Position numbers and translations under genes: made by a program
Assembly: GCF_024207115.1 (NCBI RefSeq)
Contig: NZ_CP100128.1
Span: 4,464,001 to 4,528,000, forward strand
DNA length: 64,000 nucleotides
Source of the DNA: Chromobacterium sp. IIBBL 290-4
GTDB lineage: Bacteria > Pseudomonadota > Gammaproteobacteria > Burkholderiales > Chromobacteriaceae
Direction: 5' to 3'
In this document: piece after piece, positions 1 to 8,767 of the stretch
Layout: every line of letters begins with the position of its first letter
How positions within the stretch are numbered: the first letter of the stretch is position 1
Notes under the pieces: generated by a model
What the model saw: only the letters and a program-made list of their open reading frames with translations
Databases searched by the model: none
What the model was told of the DNA's origin: nothing

Positions 1-6
1 GAGACC

Positions 7-210
7 ATGCCCTACGTCAATGTGCAAATCACCTCCGGCGCGACCCGCGAGCAAAAAGCCGCGCTGGTGAAAGACATCACTGATTCGCTGGCGCGGCATC
101 TCGGAAAAAAGCCCGAGCATACGCATATCGTGATTCAGGAGATCGCCGAAGACCATTGGGGCTACGCCGGCCTGTTGACCAATGACTGGAAACGGCGTCA
201 GCCTGGCTGA
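7..210 (+). CDS. 4-oxalocrotonate tautomerase family protein
   Basis: A 67-residue protein of the small 4-oxalocrotonate tautomerase family, which uses the N-terminal proline left after Met removal as catalytic base to interconvert keto and enol forms of small acids. The sequence starts Met-Pro-Tyr-Val-Asn-Val, as in the family, and the usual ATREQKAAL helix follows. Its length is typical (about 60-70 residues). It opens a run of five closely spaced small genes on the same strand. The physiological substrate cannot be told from the sequence. Confidence 0.88.
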   Translation: MPYVNVQITSGATREQKAALVKDITDSLARHLGKKPEHTHIVIQEIAEDHWGYAGLLTNDWKRRQPG

Positions 211-232
211 ATCGTCAAAGCAAAGGAAGCGC

Positions 233-985
233 ATGCGACACCATTGCCGCCATATAGCTGGCGATGCCAGCCGCCCTTGCCTGGTATTCCTGCATGAAGG
301 CCTGGGCTGCGAACCGATGTGGAAAAGCTTCCCGGACCGGCTATGCGAACAAACCGGCCTGTCCGGCCTGGTCTACGACCGCCAGGGGCATGGCCGATCC
401 GCGCCGTTTGCGAAAGCCCGCAGCGTGCATTACCTGCACGAGAGCGCGCTGAACGAACTGCCCGAGATATTGGCCAGCCAGCTGCCAAACCGCGATTACA
501 TCCTGATCGGCCACTCAGACGGCGGCAGCATCGCGCTGCTGCACGCCGCAGAACAAGCCTGCCGCCTCAAAGGCGTGATCACCGCCGCCGCCCATGTATT
601 TGTCGAAGACATCACCCTGGCCGGCATCCGCCAGGCTGTGGCCGCCTGGCGCGCAGGCAAGCTGGCTGGCCTGTCCCTTTATCATGGCGACAAGGCCGAA
701 GTGCTGTTCCACGCCTGGGCCGACACCTGGCTCAAGCCGGCTTTCGCTCACTGGAACATCGAATACGCGCTGCCGTCCATCGCCTGCCCTTTGCTGGCCC
801 TGCAAGGGGCCGAGGATCACTACGGCAGCGCGGCGCAATTGGACGCCATCGCCGGCAAATCGCAAAACGGCCGGCAGATCATGCTGCTGAACTGCGGCCA
901 TAGCCCGCACCTGGAAGCGCCGCAGGCCACGCTGGAGGCCATGGCGGATTTCATTGCCGCGCACTGCCTGCCAGCTCAAATCTAA
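233..985 (+). CDS. alpha/beta hydrolase
   Basis: A 250-residue cytosolic alpha/beta-hydrolase-fold enzyme. Visible motifs are the oxyanion region HEGLG, the nucleophile elbow GHSDGG (Ser), an acidic residue in GAEDHYG and the catalytic His in GHSPHLE, so the full triad appears present. The frame is open back to 182, but ATG 233 is chosen because AAGGAAG lies just upstream and the longer start would overlap the tautomerase. HEGLG-type hydrolases often act on small esters or ring-cleavage products; the substrate here is unknown. It probably shares a transcript with its neighbours. Confidence 0.85.
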   Translation: MRHHCRHIAGDASRPCLVFLHEGLGCEPMWKSFPDRLCEQTGLSGLVYDRQGHGRSAPFAKARSVHYLHESALNELPEILASQLPNRDYILIGHSDGGSIALLHAAEQACRLKGVITAAAHVFVEDITLAGIRQAVAAWRAGKLAGLSLYHGDKAEVLFHAWADTWLKPAFAHWNIEYALPSIACPLLALQGAEDHYGSAAQLDAIAGKSQNGRQIMLLNCGHSPHLEAPQATLEAMADFIAAHCLPAQI

Positions 986-999
986 AAAGGAAGCTGACT

Positions 1000-1536
1000 A
1001 TGCTGTTTAGCGACATGCCCATCCTCGACCACCCGCAAGCCATTCTCCGTCCCTTGCGCCTGGACGACATCCAGGCTTGGCACGACTACCTGACGCTGGA
1101 ACAGGTTTACCAGCACACCAGCTGGAATGTGCGCTCGCCGGACGATCTGATCCATTACGCCTGGCAGCCTGAGCAATTCACCGACAGCAGCGCGCTGCGC
1201 TTCGCCATCGCCGACCGCGACAGCGATCGCCTGCTCGGCACCGCTGGCTTTCATACCGTTACGCCTATCAATGCCAGCGCGGAAATCGCGTATGATCTCT
1301 CCCCCGCCGCCTGGGGCCGCAAGCTCGCCTCCGCCGCCAGCGCCAGCTTGCTGCGATGGGGGCATGGCCACATCGGCCTGGTCCGCATCCAGGCCACCGT
1401 GCTGCCCAGCAATCTGCGCTCCATCAACGTGCTGGAACGCAATGGCTTTGAGCGCGAAGGCCTGCTGAGGGCTTACCGCAAGGTGCGCGGCCCGTCGCTG
1501 GATTTTTGGATCTACAGCCATATACAGGAGAAATGA
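1000..1536 (+). CDS. GNAT family N-acetyltransferase (RimJ/RimL-like)
   Basis: A 178-residue GCN5-related N-acetyltransferase of the RimJ/RimL subgroup, which transfers acetyl from acetyl-CoA to an amine. The N-terminal LRPLRLDD strand-turn, the central AEIAYDLSPAAWG segment, and the C-terminal SINVLERNGFEREG motif are typical; the last is the usual 'N..S..v..K.GF..EG' signature. AAGGAAG precedes the ATG. The stop codon abuts the start of the next acetyltransferase, so the two are very likely co-translated. Substrate unknown. Confidence 0.85.
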   Translation: MLFSDMPILDHPQAILRPLRLDDIQAWHDYLTLEQVYQHTSWNVRSPDDLIHYAWQPEQFTDSSALRFAIADRDSDRLLGTAGFHTVTPINASAEIAYDLSPAAWGRKLASAASASLLRWGHGHIGLVRIQATVLPSNLRSINVLERNGFEREGLLRAYRKVRGPSLDFWIYSHIQEK

Positions 1537-1959
1537 ATGATTCAACTGGCGAGCCAAGACCAGGAAATTGAGAACTGCTTTGCCGTGATGCGCCAATTGC
1601 GGCCGCACCTGCAAGCGGAAAGCTTTGTCGCCACAGTGCGTGCCATGATGGCCGAAGGATTTCAGCTGGCCTACCTGCAAGATCAGGGCGCCGTTGCCTG
1701 CGTGGCCGGCTTTCGCATCCAGCGCTCGCTGGTGGCCGGCAAAAATCTTTACGTGGACGATTTGGCCACCGACGAAACCTTGCGCTCTTCCGGCCATGGC
1801 GCGGCGATGATGGCCTGGCTGCGGCAACTGGCCAAGGATAAAGGCTGCAGCGAGATCCATCTGGATTCCGGCGTGCAGCGCCACCGGGCCCATCGCTTCT
1901 ATCTCAACCGCAATATGGACATCGTCGCCTATCATTTCTCGGAATTGCTGAGTGATTGA
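1537..1959 (+). CDS. GNAT family N-acetyltransferase
   Basis: A 140-residue GNAT protein. The VDDLATDETLRSSGHGAAMMAWL segment around residues 72-95 corresponds to GNAT motif A (acetyl-CoA pyrophosphate loop, R/Q-x-x-G-x-G/A), and HLDSGVQRHRAHRFYLNRNM matches motif B with the FY residues common in the family. The start directly follows the previous stop, and the end overlaps the next gene by 8 bases. Substrate unknown. Confidence 0.83.
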   Translation: MIQLASQDQEIENCFAVMRQLRPHLQAESFVATVRAMMAEGFQLAYLQDQGAVACVAGFRIQRSLVAGKNLYVDDLATDETLRSSGHGAAMMAWLRQLAKDKGCSEIHLDSGVQRHRAHRFYLNRNMDIVAYHFSELLSD

Positions 1960-2506
1960 GATCGTTCCGCACCAGGCCCACTGGGCCGACGAATTCGAAA
2001 CCATCGCCGACCAACTGCGCGCGGCCCTGGGCGAACTGGCGCTGCGCATCGATCATATCGGCTCCACCGCGGTGCCCGGCCTGGCCGCCAAGGACGTGAT
2101 CGATGTGCAAGTCAGCGTGGCGGCGCTGGATGAAACCACGGCCGAGCGGCTCAGCCGCGCCGGTTTCGAGCGCCGTCCGTTCAACCGCGACCATCTGCCG
2201 CCCAATAGCGAAGATGGACTGGAGCAATGGGGAAAATTCTTCTTCCGCGAGCCGGCCGGCCAGCGCCGCGCCCATATCCACGTCCGCCGAGTTGGCGCGG
2301 CCAATCAACGCTACGCCCTGCTGTTCCGCGACTATCTGCGCGCCCAGCCGGCCACGGCTCAAGCCTATGGCGAGCTGAAAACGCGGCTGGCCGCGGCGCT
2401 GGCGGACCCCGACAGCTACCCCGACGTCAAAGACCCGGCGGTCGATCTGATCTATCTTGCCGCGCTGGCCTGGGACGCCGCGCGCAGCGAAGCCGACAAA
2501 TCCTGA
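1952..2506 (+). CDS. GrpB family protein (UPF0157)
   Basis: A 184-residue GrpB/UPF0157 protein. This family belongs to the nucleotidyltransferase superfamily, and its best-known example, CoaE-linked GrpB, has no firmly assigned reaction. The diagnostic motif DHIGSTAVPGLAAKDVIDVQV lies at residues 34-54, and the Asp pair KDVID resembles the superfamily metal site. Translation starts at GTG 1952, inside the end of the preceding gene, which indicates translational coupling. Confidence 0.85.
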   Translation: MIEIVPHQAHWADEFETIADQLRAALGELALRIDHIGSTAVPGLAAKDVIDVQVSVAALDETTAERLSRAGFERRPFNRDHLPPNSEDGLEQWGKFFFREPAGQRRAHIHVRRVGAANQRYALLFRDYLRAQPATAQAYGELKTRLAAALADPDSYPDVKDPAVDLIYLAALAWDAARSEADKS

Positions 2507-2563
2507 AGGAGCGCGGCGCGTGATCTAGTCTGAATGCAGAACATCGCATCAAGGACCGGCATC

Positions 2564-4213
2564 ATGTCGCTGCTTCAGGATATGCGCACCCGCCGCAAGC
2601 TCGCCCTGCTGCTGGCCATCCCGCTGCTGGGCATCATCGCGGTGGCGGCCGAAGGCCTGCTCACCATGGCGGAGCTGAAGGACCACGTCGCCAAAGTGTA
2701 TGTCAGCAGCGCGGCACCGCTGTATGAGGTATCGAAAGTCAGCTCGCTGGTGCCGCGCACCCGCATCGATGTGATGCAGGCCATGATGGACGCCGGCGGA
2801 TCGGGCACCGCCTACCGCTCGCCCAAGCAAAGAGCGGACCGCTTAGCCAGCAAGATCGTGGAAATGCGCGAGGCGGTGAACCGCTTGCAGCAAGGCCATA
2901 TTTCCGCCGAGCTGCGCCCGCAGGTGGAGGCGATCAGCGCGGTATACCAAGACATGGCGACCAATAGCCTGCAGCCTTTCGTCGACGCCATCCGCGCCGA
3001 CAAGATTGAGGACGCCAAAACCATCTATCCGCGCTTCGTCAAACAATATGAAACGCTGCGCGATCAAGTCAACGCGCTGATGCCGCTGCAGCTCAAACTG
3101 GCGGAAACCGCCTATCAGGACGCTAATCAGACCTATCAAAGCCAGAGCAAGGTGATTTACCTGGTGCTGGCCTTTTCCTTTTTGCTCAGCCTCGTCATCG
3201 GCATGCTGCTGTCCCGCCAGATCAACGGCGAGCTGGACGATCTGCGCGCCACCATGCTGGAGGCCGCCAACCATCTGCGTCTTAGCTTGAGGGCGCGCGG
3301 CGGCGGCAAAGACGAGTTCGGCGAACTGGCCGACGCCTTCAACCGGCTGATGTCGGCCTTTCAATCCGCGCTGCAAAGGATACATTCCCTGGGAGAGCAA
3401 GTCAGCGAACGCGCCCATGCCGTAGCCGATGCGTCGCGCGCCATCGCCGACGGCTCGCGCGCGCAAAGCGAAGCCGCCCAGCGCACCAATACCGCGGTGG
3501 AAAACGTGGCCGCCAGCGTGCAGCAAGTGGCGCAGACCGCCCAGGACAGCCGCGAGCTATCGCAATCCTTGCAAACTCTGTCGGTCAAGGGCGGCCAGGT
3601 GCTGGGCGAGAACGCCAGCAAGGCCAATACCCTGCACGGCGCCATCCATAAAACCGCCGAAGTGACGCAAAGCCTGGAGCAGCGCTCGCAGGAGATCAAC
3701 AAAATCGTCAGCGTGATCCGCGACATCGCCGAGCAAACCAATCTGCTGGCCTTGAACGCCGCCATCGAGGCGGCGCGGGCCGGCGAGATGGGCCGCGGCT
3801 TCGCCGTTGTGGCGGACGAGGTGAGAAAGCTGGCCGAGCGCACCACTTCGGCCACGTCGGAAATCGGCTCCATGCTGGGCGGCATCCAGGGCGATGTCTC
3901 CAATGTGGTGGAAGACGCCAAGATGTGCGCGGAGCTGATCGAAGACAGCCGCCGCTGCTCGGAGCAGGCGATGGAGGCGCTGCAAGCGATACGCGACGGC
4001 GCGGATACCTCGGCGCGGCAGATTTCCGCCATCGCTGGCTCCACGGTGGAGCAGAACCGGGCGACGGCGGACATCGTCCAACGCATCGAGCAGATCGCGG
4101 TGATGGCCAATGACAACAACCGCTCGGTGCAATCGGCGGCCGACGCCGCCGACAGCCTCACCAGCCTGGTGGCGCAACTGGAAGACGAAACCAACCGCTT
4201 CCGGCTGCAGTGA
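2564..4213 (+). CDS. methyl-accepting chemotaxis protein
   Basis: A 549-residue inner-membrane chemoreceptor. A first membrane helix (about residues 15-35) is followed by a periplasmic helical-bundle sensor of about 145 residues. A second membrane helix ([20 protein letters not shown]) and a HAMP domain come next. The cytoplasmic signalling hairpin has the conserved tip [19 protein letters not shown], which contacts CheA and CheW. ATG 2564 is preferred over 2534 because AAGGA lies 8 bases upstream. No CheR-tethering pentapeptide is seen at the C-terminus. The ligand is unknown. The gene converges on the alcohol dehydrogenase with a 6-base gap. Confidence 0.92.
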   Translation: MSLLQDMRTRRKLALLLAIPLLGIIAVAAEGLLTMAELKDHVAKVYVSSAAPLYEVSKVSSLVPRTRIDVMQAMMDAGGSGTAYRSPKQRADRLASKIVEMREAVNRLQQGHISAELRPQVEAISAVYQDMATNSLQPFVDAIRADKIEDAKTIYPRFVKQYETLRDQVNALMPLQLKLAETAYQDANQTYQSQSKVIYLVLAFSFLLSLVIGMLLSRQINGELDDLRATMLEAANHLRLSLRARGGGKDEFGELADAFNRLMSAFQSALQRIHSLGEQVSERAHAVADASRAIADGSRAQSEAAQRTNTAVENVAASVQQVAQTAQDSRELSQSLQTLSVKGGQVLGENASKANTLHGAIHKTAEVTQSLEQRSQEINKIVSVIRDIAEQTNLLALNAAIEAARAGEMGRGFAVVADEVRKLAERTTSATSEIGSMLGGIQGDVSNVVEDAKMCAELIEDSRRCSEQAMEALQAIRDGADTSARQISAIAGSTVEQNRATADIVQRIEQIAVMANDNNRSVQSAADAADSLTSLVAQLEDETNRFRLQ

Positions 4214-4219
4214 GCCCGT

Positions 4220-5293
4220 TCAGGGCTGGATCGCCACCTTCAGCACCCCGCCGCGCTGATGCGAGAACAGATCGTAAGCTTCGACGATCTGGTCCAGCTT
4301 GTAATGGTGGGTCACCAAGGGAGAGAGGTCCAAGCGCTCGCTCTCCAGCACATTCATCAGCCTGCGCATTCTCTCCTTGCCGCCCGGACATAGCGAGGAC
4401 ACGATGCGCTTGTCGCCCAGGCCGGCGTTGAAGGCGTCGAGCGGGATTTTCAGATCGGACGAATACACGCCCAGGCTGGACAGCGTGCCGCCGGGCTTGA
4501 GCGCGCGCAGCGCCATCTCGAAGGTTCCCTGGGTGCCCAAGGCCTCGATGGACGCGTCCACGCCGCGGCCGCCGGTCAGCTTCATGATTTCGGACAGCAC
4601 ATCCACCTGCCGGAAATTCAGCGTGATATCGGCCCCCAAGCGGCGCGACACCGCCAAACGCTCGTCGATGCCATCCACCGCGATGATGCACGACGCGCCG
4701 CGCAGCCGCGCCCCCGCCACCGCGCACAGGCCTATCGGCCCCTGGGCGAACACCACCACCACATCGCCTATCTTGATGTTGGCCGCTTCCGCGCCGGCAA
4801 AACCGGTGGACATGATGTCCGGACACATCAGCACCTGCTCGTCGCTGAGCCCATCCGGAATCGGCGCCAGATTGGCTTGCGCGTCCGGCACCAGCACGTA
4901 CTCCGCCTGGGTGCCGTCTATGGTGTTGCCGAAGCGCCAACCGCCCATGGGCTTGTAGCCATGGCATTCGCAGCCGCCATCCTGCGAAGGGAAGCCATCC
5001 TGGCAGCCATAAGAAGTAAAACTGGGGCAGATGGCGCCGGCGATGACGCGCTGTCCCTCGCGGTAGCCCTTCACCTCGGAACCCAGCTTTTCGATCACCC
5101 CGACCGGCTCATGGCCTATGGTCAGGCCGGACGCCACTGGATATTCGCCTTTCACGATGTGCACATCGGTGCCGCAGATGGTAGTTGTGGTGATGCGCAC
5201 CAAGGCGTCGCGCGGCCCCACCGCCGGAATCGGCTTCTCGGTCAGCTCTATCCTGCCTGGCGCGACGAATACCGTTGCTTTCATGCTGCTCAT
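4220..5293 (-). CDS. zinc-dependent alcohol dehydrogenase
   Basis: A 357-residue medium-chain dehydrogenase/reductase. The N-terminal GroES-like domain has the catalytic-zinc ligands in CGTDVH (Cys) and GHEPVG (His-Glu). The Rossmann domain carries the variant glycine motif AQGPIGLCAVAGA. A CPDIMSTGF segment resembles the secondary-alcohol dehydrogenases of the Clostridium/Thermoanaerobacter type. The usual four-Cys structural zinc lobe is replaced by a GCQDGF...GGCECHG segment. AGAGGAG lies upstream of ATG 5293. Probable role is NAD(P)-linked oxidation or reduction of a secondary alcohol; the exact substrate is not determined. Confidence 0.88.
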   Translation of the reverse strand: MSSMKATVFVAPGRIELTEKPIPAVGPRDALVRITTTTICGTDVHIVKGEYPVASGLTIGHEPVGVIEKLGSEVKGYREGQRVIAGAICPSFTSYGCQDGFPSQDGGCECHGYKPMGGWRFGNTIDGTQAEYVLVPDAQANLAPIPDGLSDEQVLMCPDIMSTGFAGAEAANIKIGDVVVVFAQGPIGLCAVAGARLRGASCIIAVDGIDERLAVSRRLGADITLNFRQVDVLSEIMKLTGGRGVDASIEALGTQGTFEMALRALKPGGTLSSLGVYSSDLKIPLDAFNAGLGDKRIVSSLCPGGKERMRRLMNVLESERLDLSPLVTHHYKLDQIVEAYDLFSHQRGGVLKVAIQP

Positions 5294-5455
5294 GGACTGC
5301 TCCTCTGTATGGCGGCGCCGGAGAGATGATCATCGCCCAGGCGGAATCCGCTCGCTATTGGAAACCCGACGGCATACTCATGAAATGCGTTGCGACTGGA
5401 TTAGACAAGGCCCTGGCGCTTTAGCTCCCCCGCAGGCTGACCTAGATCAAACCCT

Positions 5456-5494
5456 GCGTCGCGCAAGCGACGCGCACAGCGCAAACCGCTGTGC
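5456..5494. repeat. two tandem hairpins downstream of the WbsX-like gene
   Basis: Two perfect inverted repeats stand back to back. The first (5456-5473) has a 7-bp stem GCGTCGC with a GCAA loop; the second (5474-5494) has an 8-bp stem GCACAGCG with loop CAAAC. They lie 9 bases past the 3' end of the minus-strand WbsX-like gene. There is no U-run, so they may protect the mRNA 3' end or act in Rho-dependent termination rather than as an intrinsic terminator. Confidence 0.5.
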
Positions 5495-5502
5495 CGATAC
5501 GG

Positions 5503-6588
5503 TCAGCGGCCGCCGAAAACGGCTTTGACCTGCTCCAGATACTGGAAACCGCCCTGTTCGGTCGGCTCGATGAAAGAGCCCTCGCCAAACTCGTTCCAGC
5601 AGCAGATCACCAGGCTCTTGTTCGCGGATAAACCGGGGTGGGCGTCCAGCCAGTCTTTGGCTGCCTGCAAATGCTGTTTGAACTGCGCCGGCGCGCTTTC
5701 GGACAAATCATGCTGCGCATCGCCCTTGGTGCCGCCCCAGGGGCGCTTGTCCCATCCAGACGTGGTCGGCACGATCAGCGGCAGATTGGAGTAGTTGGCA
5801 AATCCTTGCCATTGCGCGCGGTAGCCTTGATCCAGTTCCGCATAGCTATGCGAGGCATGCGTATCGCCAGGGCCTTGCTGATAGTTGTAGGTGGAGAAGG
5901 CGCTGTACCCGGCAGCCTTGGCGCCGCCGGACAAGAAAGGCGCGGAAGCGCCGCTGCCGGCGACGAAGTTGATGCTGGCGCCGCCCTTCTCCATCGCCAG
6001 CGTTTGCGCGCGCGCCAACAGCGACTTGGCGGTCTGGCCGAAGGTCTTGGCCTGGCTCTCCAGCATATCGGCGGAAAACACGAACACCACCGGATGGCCA
6101 TCCATTTTCAGGAATTCGGCCCGGGGGAAATAATGATCCCGCCAATAGCGGATCATGCCGTCCCAATCAGTCAAACTGGTCGGGAAATTGCCGTGATTGG
6201 CCCACAGCAAAGAGAATTTGACCTCCGCCCGTTCCGGCGCCCGCAGATAGGCTTGCAGCGCATGGTCCAGATAAACGGTATCGTTGGGCGGCCCCATATA
6301 CCAGTCGAACACCACATAGTTGATGCCGTAGCTCGACATCCAGCCCAACTGCTTGCTCATCACCGCGTCATCGCCTTCGTGGTACCAGCCCAACAGCGGC
6401 TTGCGGGCCGGATAAGGCTTGATCGGCTCCCATGGGTGCATGGAGGGCGAACCCGGCGTGTTGTCTCGCCAGCCGGGGAAATAGTAGACGCCCACTTGGT
6501 ATGGCGCCGCCATCGCGGCGGCGACCAAACCGGCCAAAGCCCCCGCCATCAAGACTTTTTTCATCCCCCTGCAGATACGACTGCTCAT
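5503..6588 (-). CDS. exported WbsX/GH99-like protein
   Basis: A 361-residue protein with an N-terminal signal peptide: basic MSSRICRGMKK, then a hydrophobic VLMAGALAGLVAAAMA core and a likely cleavage at AMA-AP. The mature part matches the WbsX/GH99-like TIM-barrel family: YYFPGWR near the N-terminus, HPWEPIKPYPARKPLLGWY, and GINYVVFDWY. CCWNEFGEGSFIEPT near the C-terminus carries conserved acids. Family members are often annotated as glycosyltransferases in surface-polysaccharide loci, but they resemble endo-acting glycosidases. Here it is exported and stands alone, which favours glycan hydrolysis (inference). The frame is open to 6714; 6564 is another possible start. Confidence 0.78.
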   Translation of the reverse strand: MSSRICRGMKKVLMAGALAGLVAAAMAAPYQVGVYYFPGWRDNTPGSPSMHPWEPIKPYPARKPLLGWYHEGDDAVMSKQLGWMSSYGINYVVFDWYMGPPNDTVYLDHALQAYLRAPERAEVKFSLLWANHGNFPTSLTDWDGMIRYWRDHYFPRAEFLKMDGHPVVFVFSADMLESQAKTFGQTAKSLLARAQTLAMEKGGASINFVAGSGASAPFLSGGAKAAGYSAFSTYNYQQGPGDTHASHSYAELDQGYRAQWQGFANYSNLPLIVPTTSGWDKRPWGGTKGDAQHDLSESAPAQFKQHLQAAKDWLDAHPGLSANKSLVICCWNEFGEGSFIEPTEQGGFQYLEQVKAVFGGR

Positions 6589-6673
6589 GCTCGCCCCCAG
6601 TTGTAAGGTCGGCCTGCGGCATTCCATTCGCCACTTGACGACAATTTTGACAATCCATTTACATAACCGCCCC

Positions 6674-6771
6674 TCACGATAAAGCCGCAAGGTTTTGACA
6701 TGCAACAGCTTCATTAAAAGTGGGGCGATATTGACGCAACATCTGGTTTACAAGATTTCGTTCACGATAAA
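6674..6771. promoter_or_regulatory. direct repeats in a divergent promoter region
   Basis: The 215-base region between the WbsX-like gene (minus) and the YddG-like gene (plus) carries two copies of TCACGATAAA, at 6674-6683 and 6762-6771. The second overlaps a possible -10 element, TAAAAT at 6768-6773. The spacing of 88 bases would allow a looped or dual-site regulator, but this is only a pattern and no regulator is implied. Confidence 0.3.
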
Positions 6772-6803
6772 ATATCTCCACATAAAATAATTGGATGACA
6801 TCC

Positions 6804-7664
6804 ATGAACAAGTCAATGCTCTACGCGCTCGCCGCCATCGCCATGTGGGCCTCGGTCGCCACCCTAAGCGCCCTCACCCACGACTTGCCGCCCTTCTTCG
6901 TCGCCGGCGTGGGCCTATGCCTGGGCAGTCTATTGACCGTTCACCGGATTCAAGAATGGAAGGTGCCGATCAAGGTGTTCGCCAACGGCGTGTACGGCAT
7001 CTTCGGCTTCTACTTTTTCCTGTTCAACGCCTATCGCCTTGCCCCGGTGATGGAGGCCACCGTGCTCAGCTATGTCTGGCCGCTGCTGATGGTGCTGCTG
7101 TCGCCGCTGGCGCTGCGCGGCACCCGCCTGGGCCTTAACCATATTGTCGGCAGCCTGATAGGATTTGCCGGCGCGGCCTTGATCGTCACCGGCGGCAAGC
7201 TGTCGCTGTCCATGGATGCCCTGCCGGGCTACCTGATGGCCTTGGGCGCCGCCGTGGTGTGGGCCAGCTATAGTTTGTTCACGCGCCGCTTGCCGGGCTG
7301 CGGCGACAACGCCGTGGGGGGCTTCTGCCTGACCTCCGGCCTATTGGCGCTGGGCTTGCACTTCGCCACCGAACCCGCCGCCCACCCCAGCCTGGCGCAA
7401 TGGGGCATGATGCTGGTGATGGGCCTGCTGCCCATGGGCGCGGCCTTCTTGTGCTGGAACCGCGCCATGCAACTGGGCGATCCGCGCCAGATCGGCGCCT
7501 TGGGCAATACCACGCCGCTGCTGTCCACGCTGATGCTGGTGCTGTCCGGCCAGGCCGCCCTGCACGGCAGCGCCGTGCTGGCCATCGCCATGATCGTCGG
7601 CGGCGCCGCTCTGGGCACGCTGCCCATGGAATGGTTCCGCCTGAGACTGCCGCTGCGCGCCTGA
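6804..7664 (+). CDS. EamA/DMT family exporter (YddG-like)
   Basis: A 286-residue inner-membrane protein of the drug/metabolite transporter superfamily with about ten hydrophobic helices in two EamA halves. SYVWPLLMVLLSPL in the first half and ALGAAVVWASYSLFTRR at the start of the second resemble YddG, an exporter of aromatic and other amino acids. ATG 6804 has GGATG upstream at workable spacing; ATG 6795 is an alternative. The gene precedes a DapA-family gene on the same strand by 95 bases. Substrate not determined. Confidence 0.8.
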   Translation: MNKSMLYALAAIAMWASVATLSALTHDLPPFFVAGVGLCLGSLLTVHRIQEWKVPIKVFANGVYGIFGFYFFLFNAYRLAPVMEATVLSYVWPLLMVLLSPLALRGTRLGLNHIVGSLIGFAGAALIVTGGKLSLSMDALPGYLMALGAAVVWASYSLFTRRLPGCGDNAVGGFCLTSGLLALGLHFATEPAAHPSLAQWGMMLVMGLLPMGAAFLCWNRAMQLGDPRQIGALGNTTPLLSTLMLVLSGQAALHGSAVLAIAMIVGGAALGTLPMEWFRLRLPLRA

Positions 7665-7759
7665 GCCTGCGCCTATCCGCCGGCGCGGCGGCTTGCGCCT
7701 CGCGCCTTGAGGAGTATCATTCCGTCTTGTCTTCACACAAAACCAATTAAGGGGCAGAC

Positions 7760-8665
7760 ATGGCAAAACACTGGGGCAAGGTGCTGACCGCGATGGTCAC
7801 GCCTTTCGACGCCGAGGGCCGGCTCAATCTGGATATGGCGTGCCGGCTGGCGCGTCATCTGGCTGACAATGGCAGCGATGGCCTGGTGCTGGCCGCCACC
7901 ACCGGCGAGGCGCCCACGCTGAGCGACGCCGAGCGCTTCGACCTGATCCGCGCCGTCAGCGAAGCCGTAACCATCCCGGTACTGGCCGGCACCGGCAGCA
8001 ACGACACCCGCCATGCGCTGGAAATGACCGCCAAGGCGGAAGCCGCCGGCGCGGCCGGCGTGTTTCTGGTCGGCCCGTATTACAACCGTCCGCCGCAAGC
8101 CGGCATCGAAGCGCATTTTCGCGCGCTGGCCGCCGCCACCCGTTTGCCGGTGATGCTGTACGACGTGCCGGGCCGCACCGGCCGCCGCATCTGCCACGAT
8201 GTGCTGCTGAGGCTGTTCCGCGAGGTGGACAATCTCGTCGCCTTCAAGGACGCCACCGGCGATCCCGCCGCGGCGGCCCGTCTGGTGGCCGAAGCCGGCG
8301 AGCATTTCGAGCTTTACTCCGGCGACGACGCGCTGACCCTGCCCCTGCTGGCCGTAGGCGCTGTCGGCGTGGTGGGCACCTCCACCCACTGGACCGGACC
8401 TCTGTTTGCGACCATGATCGCCGCTTTCGAACAGGGCGACATTTACCTGGCCCGCGCCATCAATGCCGCGTTGCAGCCCTCCTTCGCCTTCTCCAATACC
8501 GACGCGTCGGTGTACTCGATGTCGGTGAAAGCCATGCTGCGCAGCCAGGGCCTGCCGGTAGGCGAATGCCGCTTGCCGCTGCCGCCCGCGCCGCCGGAAG
8601 TCGAACCCGCCGCCCGCGAAGTCTGGCGCCAGCTGCAGGCTTGGCGGCAGCAGAATCTTCGCTGA
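7760..8665 (+). CDS. dapA: dihydrodipicolinate synthase family protein
   Basis: A 301-residue class I aldolase-fold enzyme of the DapA/NAL family. The Schiff-base lysine is in VAFKDATGD (about residue 163), the proton-relay tyrosine is in LYDVPGRTG, and the TTGEAPTLS loop matches the T-T-G-E motif. These fit 4-hydroxy-tetrahydrodipicolinate synthase, which condenses pyruvate and aspartate semialdehyde in lysine synthesis. The N-terminus (WGKVLTAMVTPFDAEGRLNLD) looks more like Gram-positive/actinobacterial DapA than the usual beta-proteobacterial form, so it may be a second or acquired copy, or a related aldolase. AGGGG precedes ATG 7760. A strong terminator follows. Confidence 0.82.
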   Translation: MAKHWGKVLTAMVTPFDAEGRLNLDMACRLARHLADNGSDGLVLAATTGEAPTLSDAERFDLIRAVSEAVTIPVLAGTGSNDTRHALEMTAKAEAAGAAGVFLVGPYYNRPPQAGIEAHFRALAAATRLPVMLYDVPGRTGRRICHDVLLRLFREVDNLVAFKDATGDPAAAARLVAEAGEHFELYSGDDALTLPLLAVGAVGVVGTSTHWTGPLFATMIAAFEQGDIYLARAINAALQPSFAFSNTDASVYSMSVKAMLRSQGLPVGECRLPLPPAPPEVEPAAREVWRQLQAWRQQNLR

Positions 8666-8677
8666 CCATTCATGCAA

Positions 8678-8712
8678 AACAGCCCCTGGACAAATCGCCA
8701 GGGGCTGTTTTT
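8678..8712 (+). terminator. intrinsic terminator after dapA-family gene
   Basis: A perfect 12-bp stem, AACAGCCCCTGG pairing with CCAGGGGCTGTT, with an 8-base loop and followed by a run of Ts. It starts 12 bases after the dapA-family stop codon. Confidence 0.88.
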
Positions 8713-8767
8713 CATTGGCTTGGCCCTTGGACCCGGATCACCCGCGGTCCGGCCTCACGCGGCGCGA

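Noticed and set aside
5294..5502. A small gene between the alcohol dehydrogenase and WbsX-like genes
   Set aside because: No frame with a ribosome site is seen; the stretch holds two hairpins and otherwise nothing recognisable.
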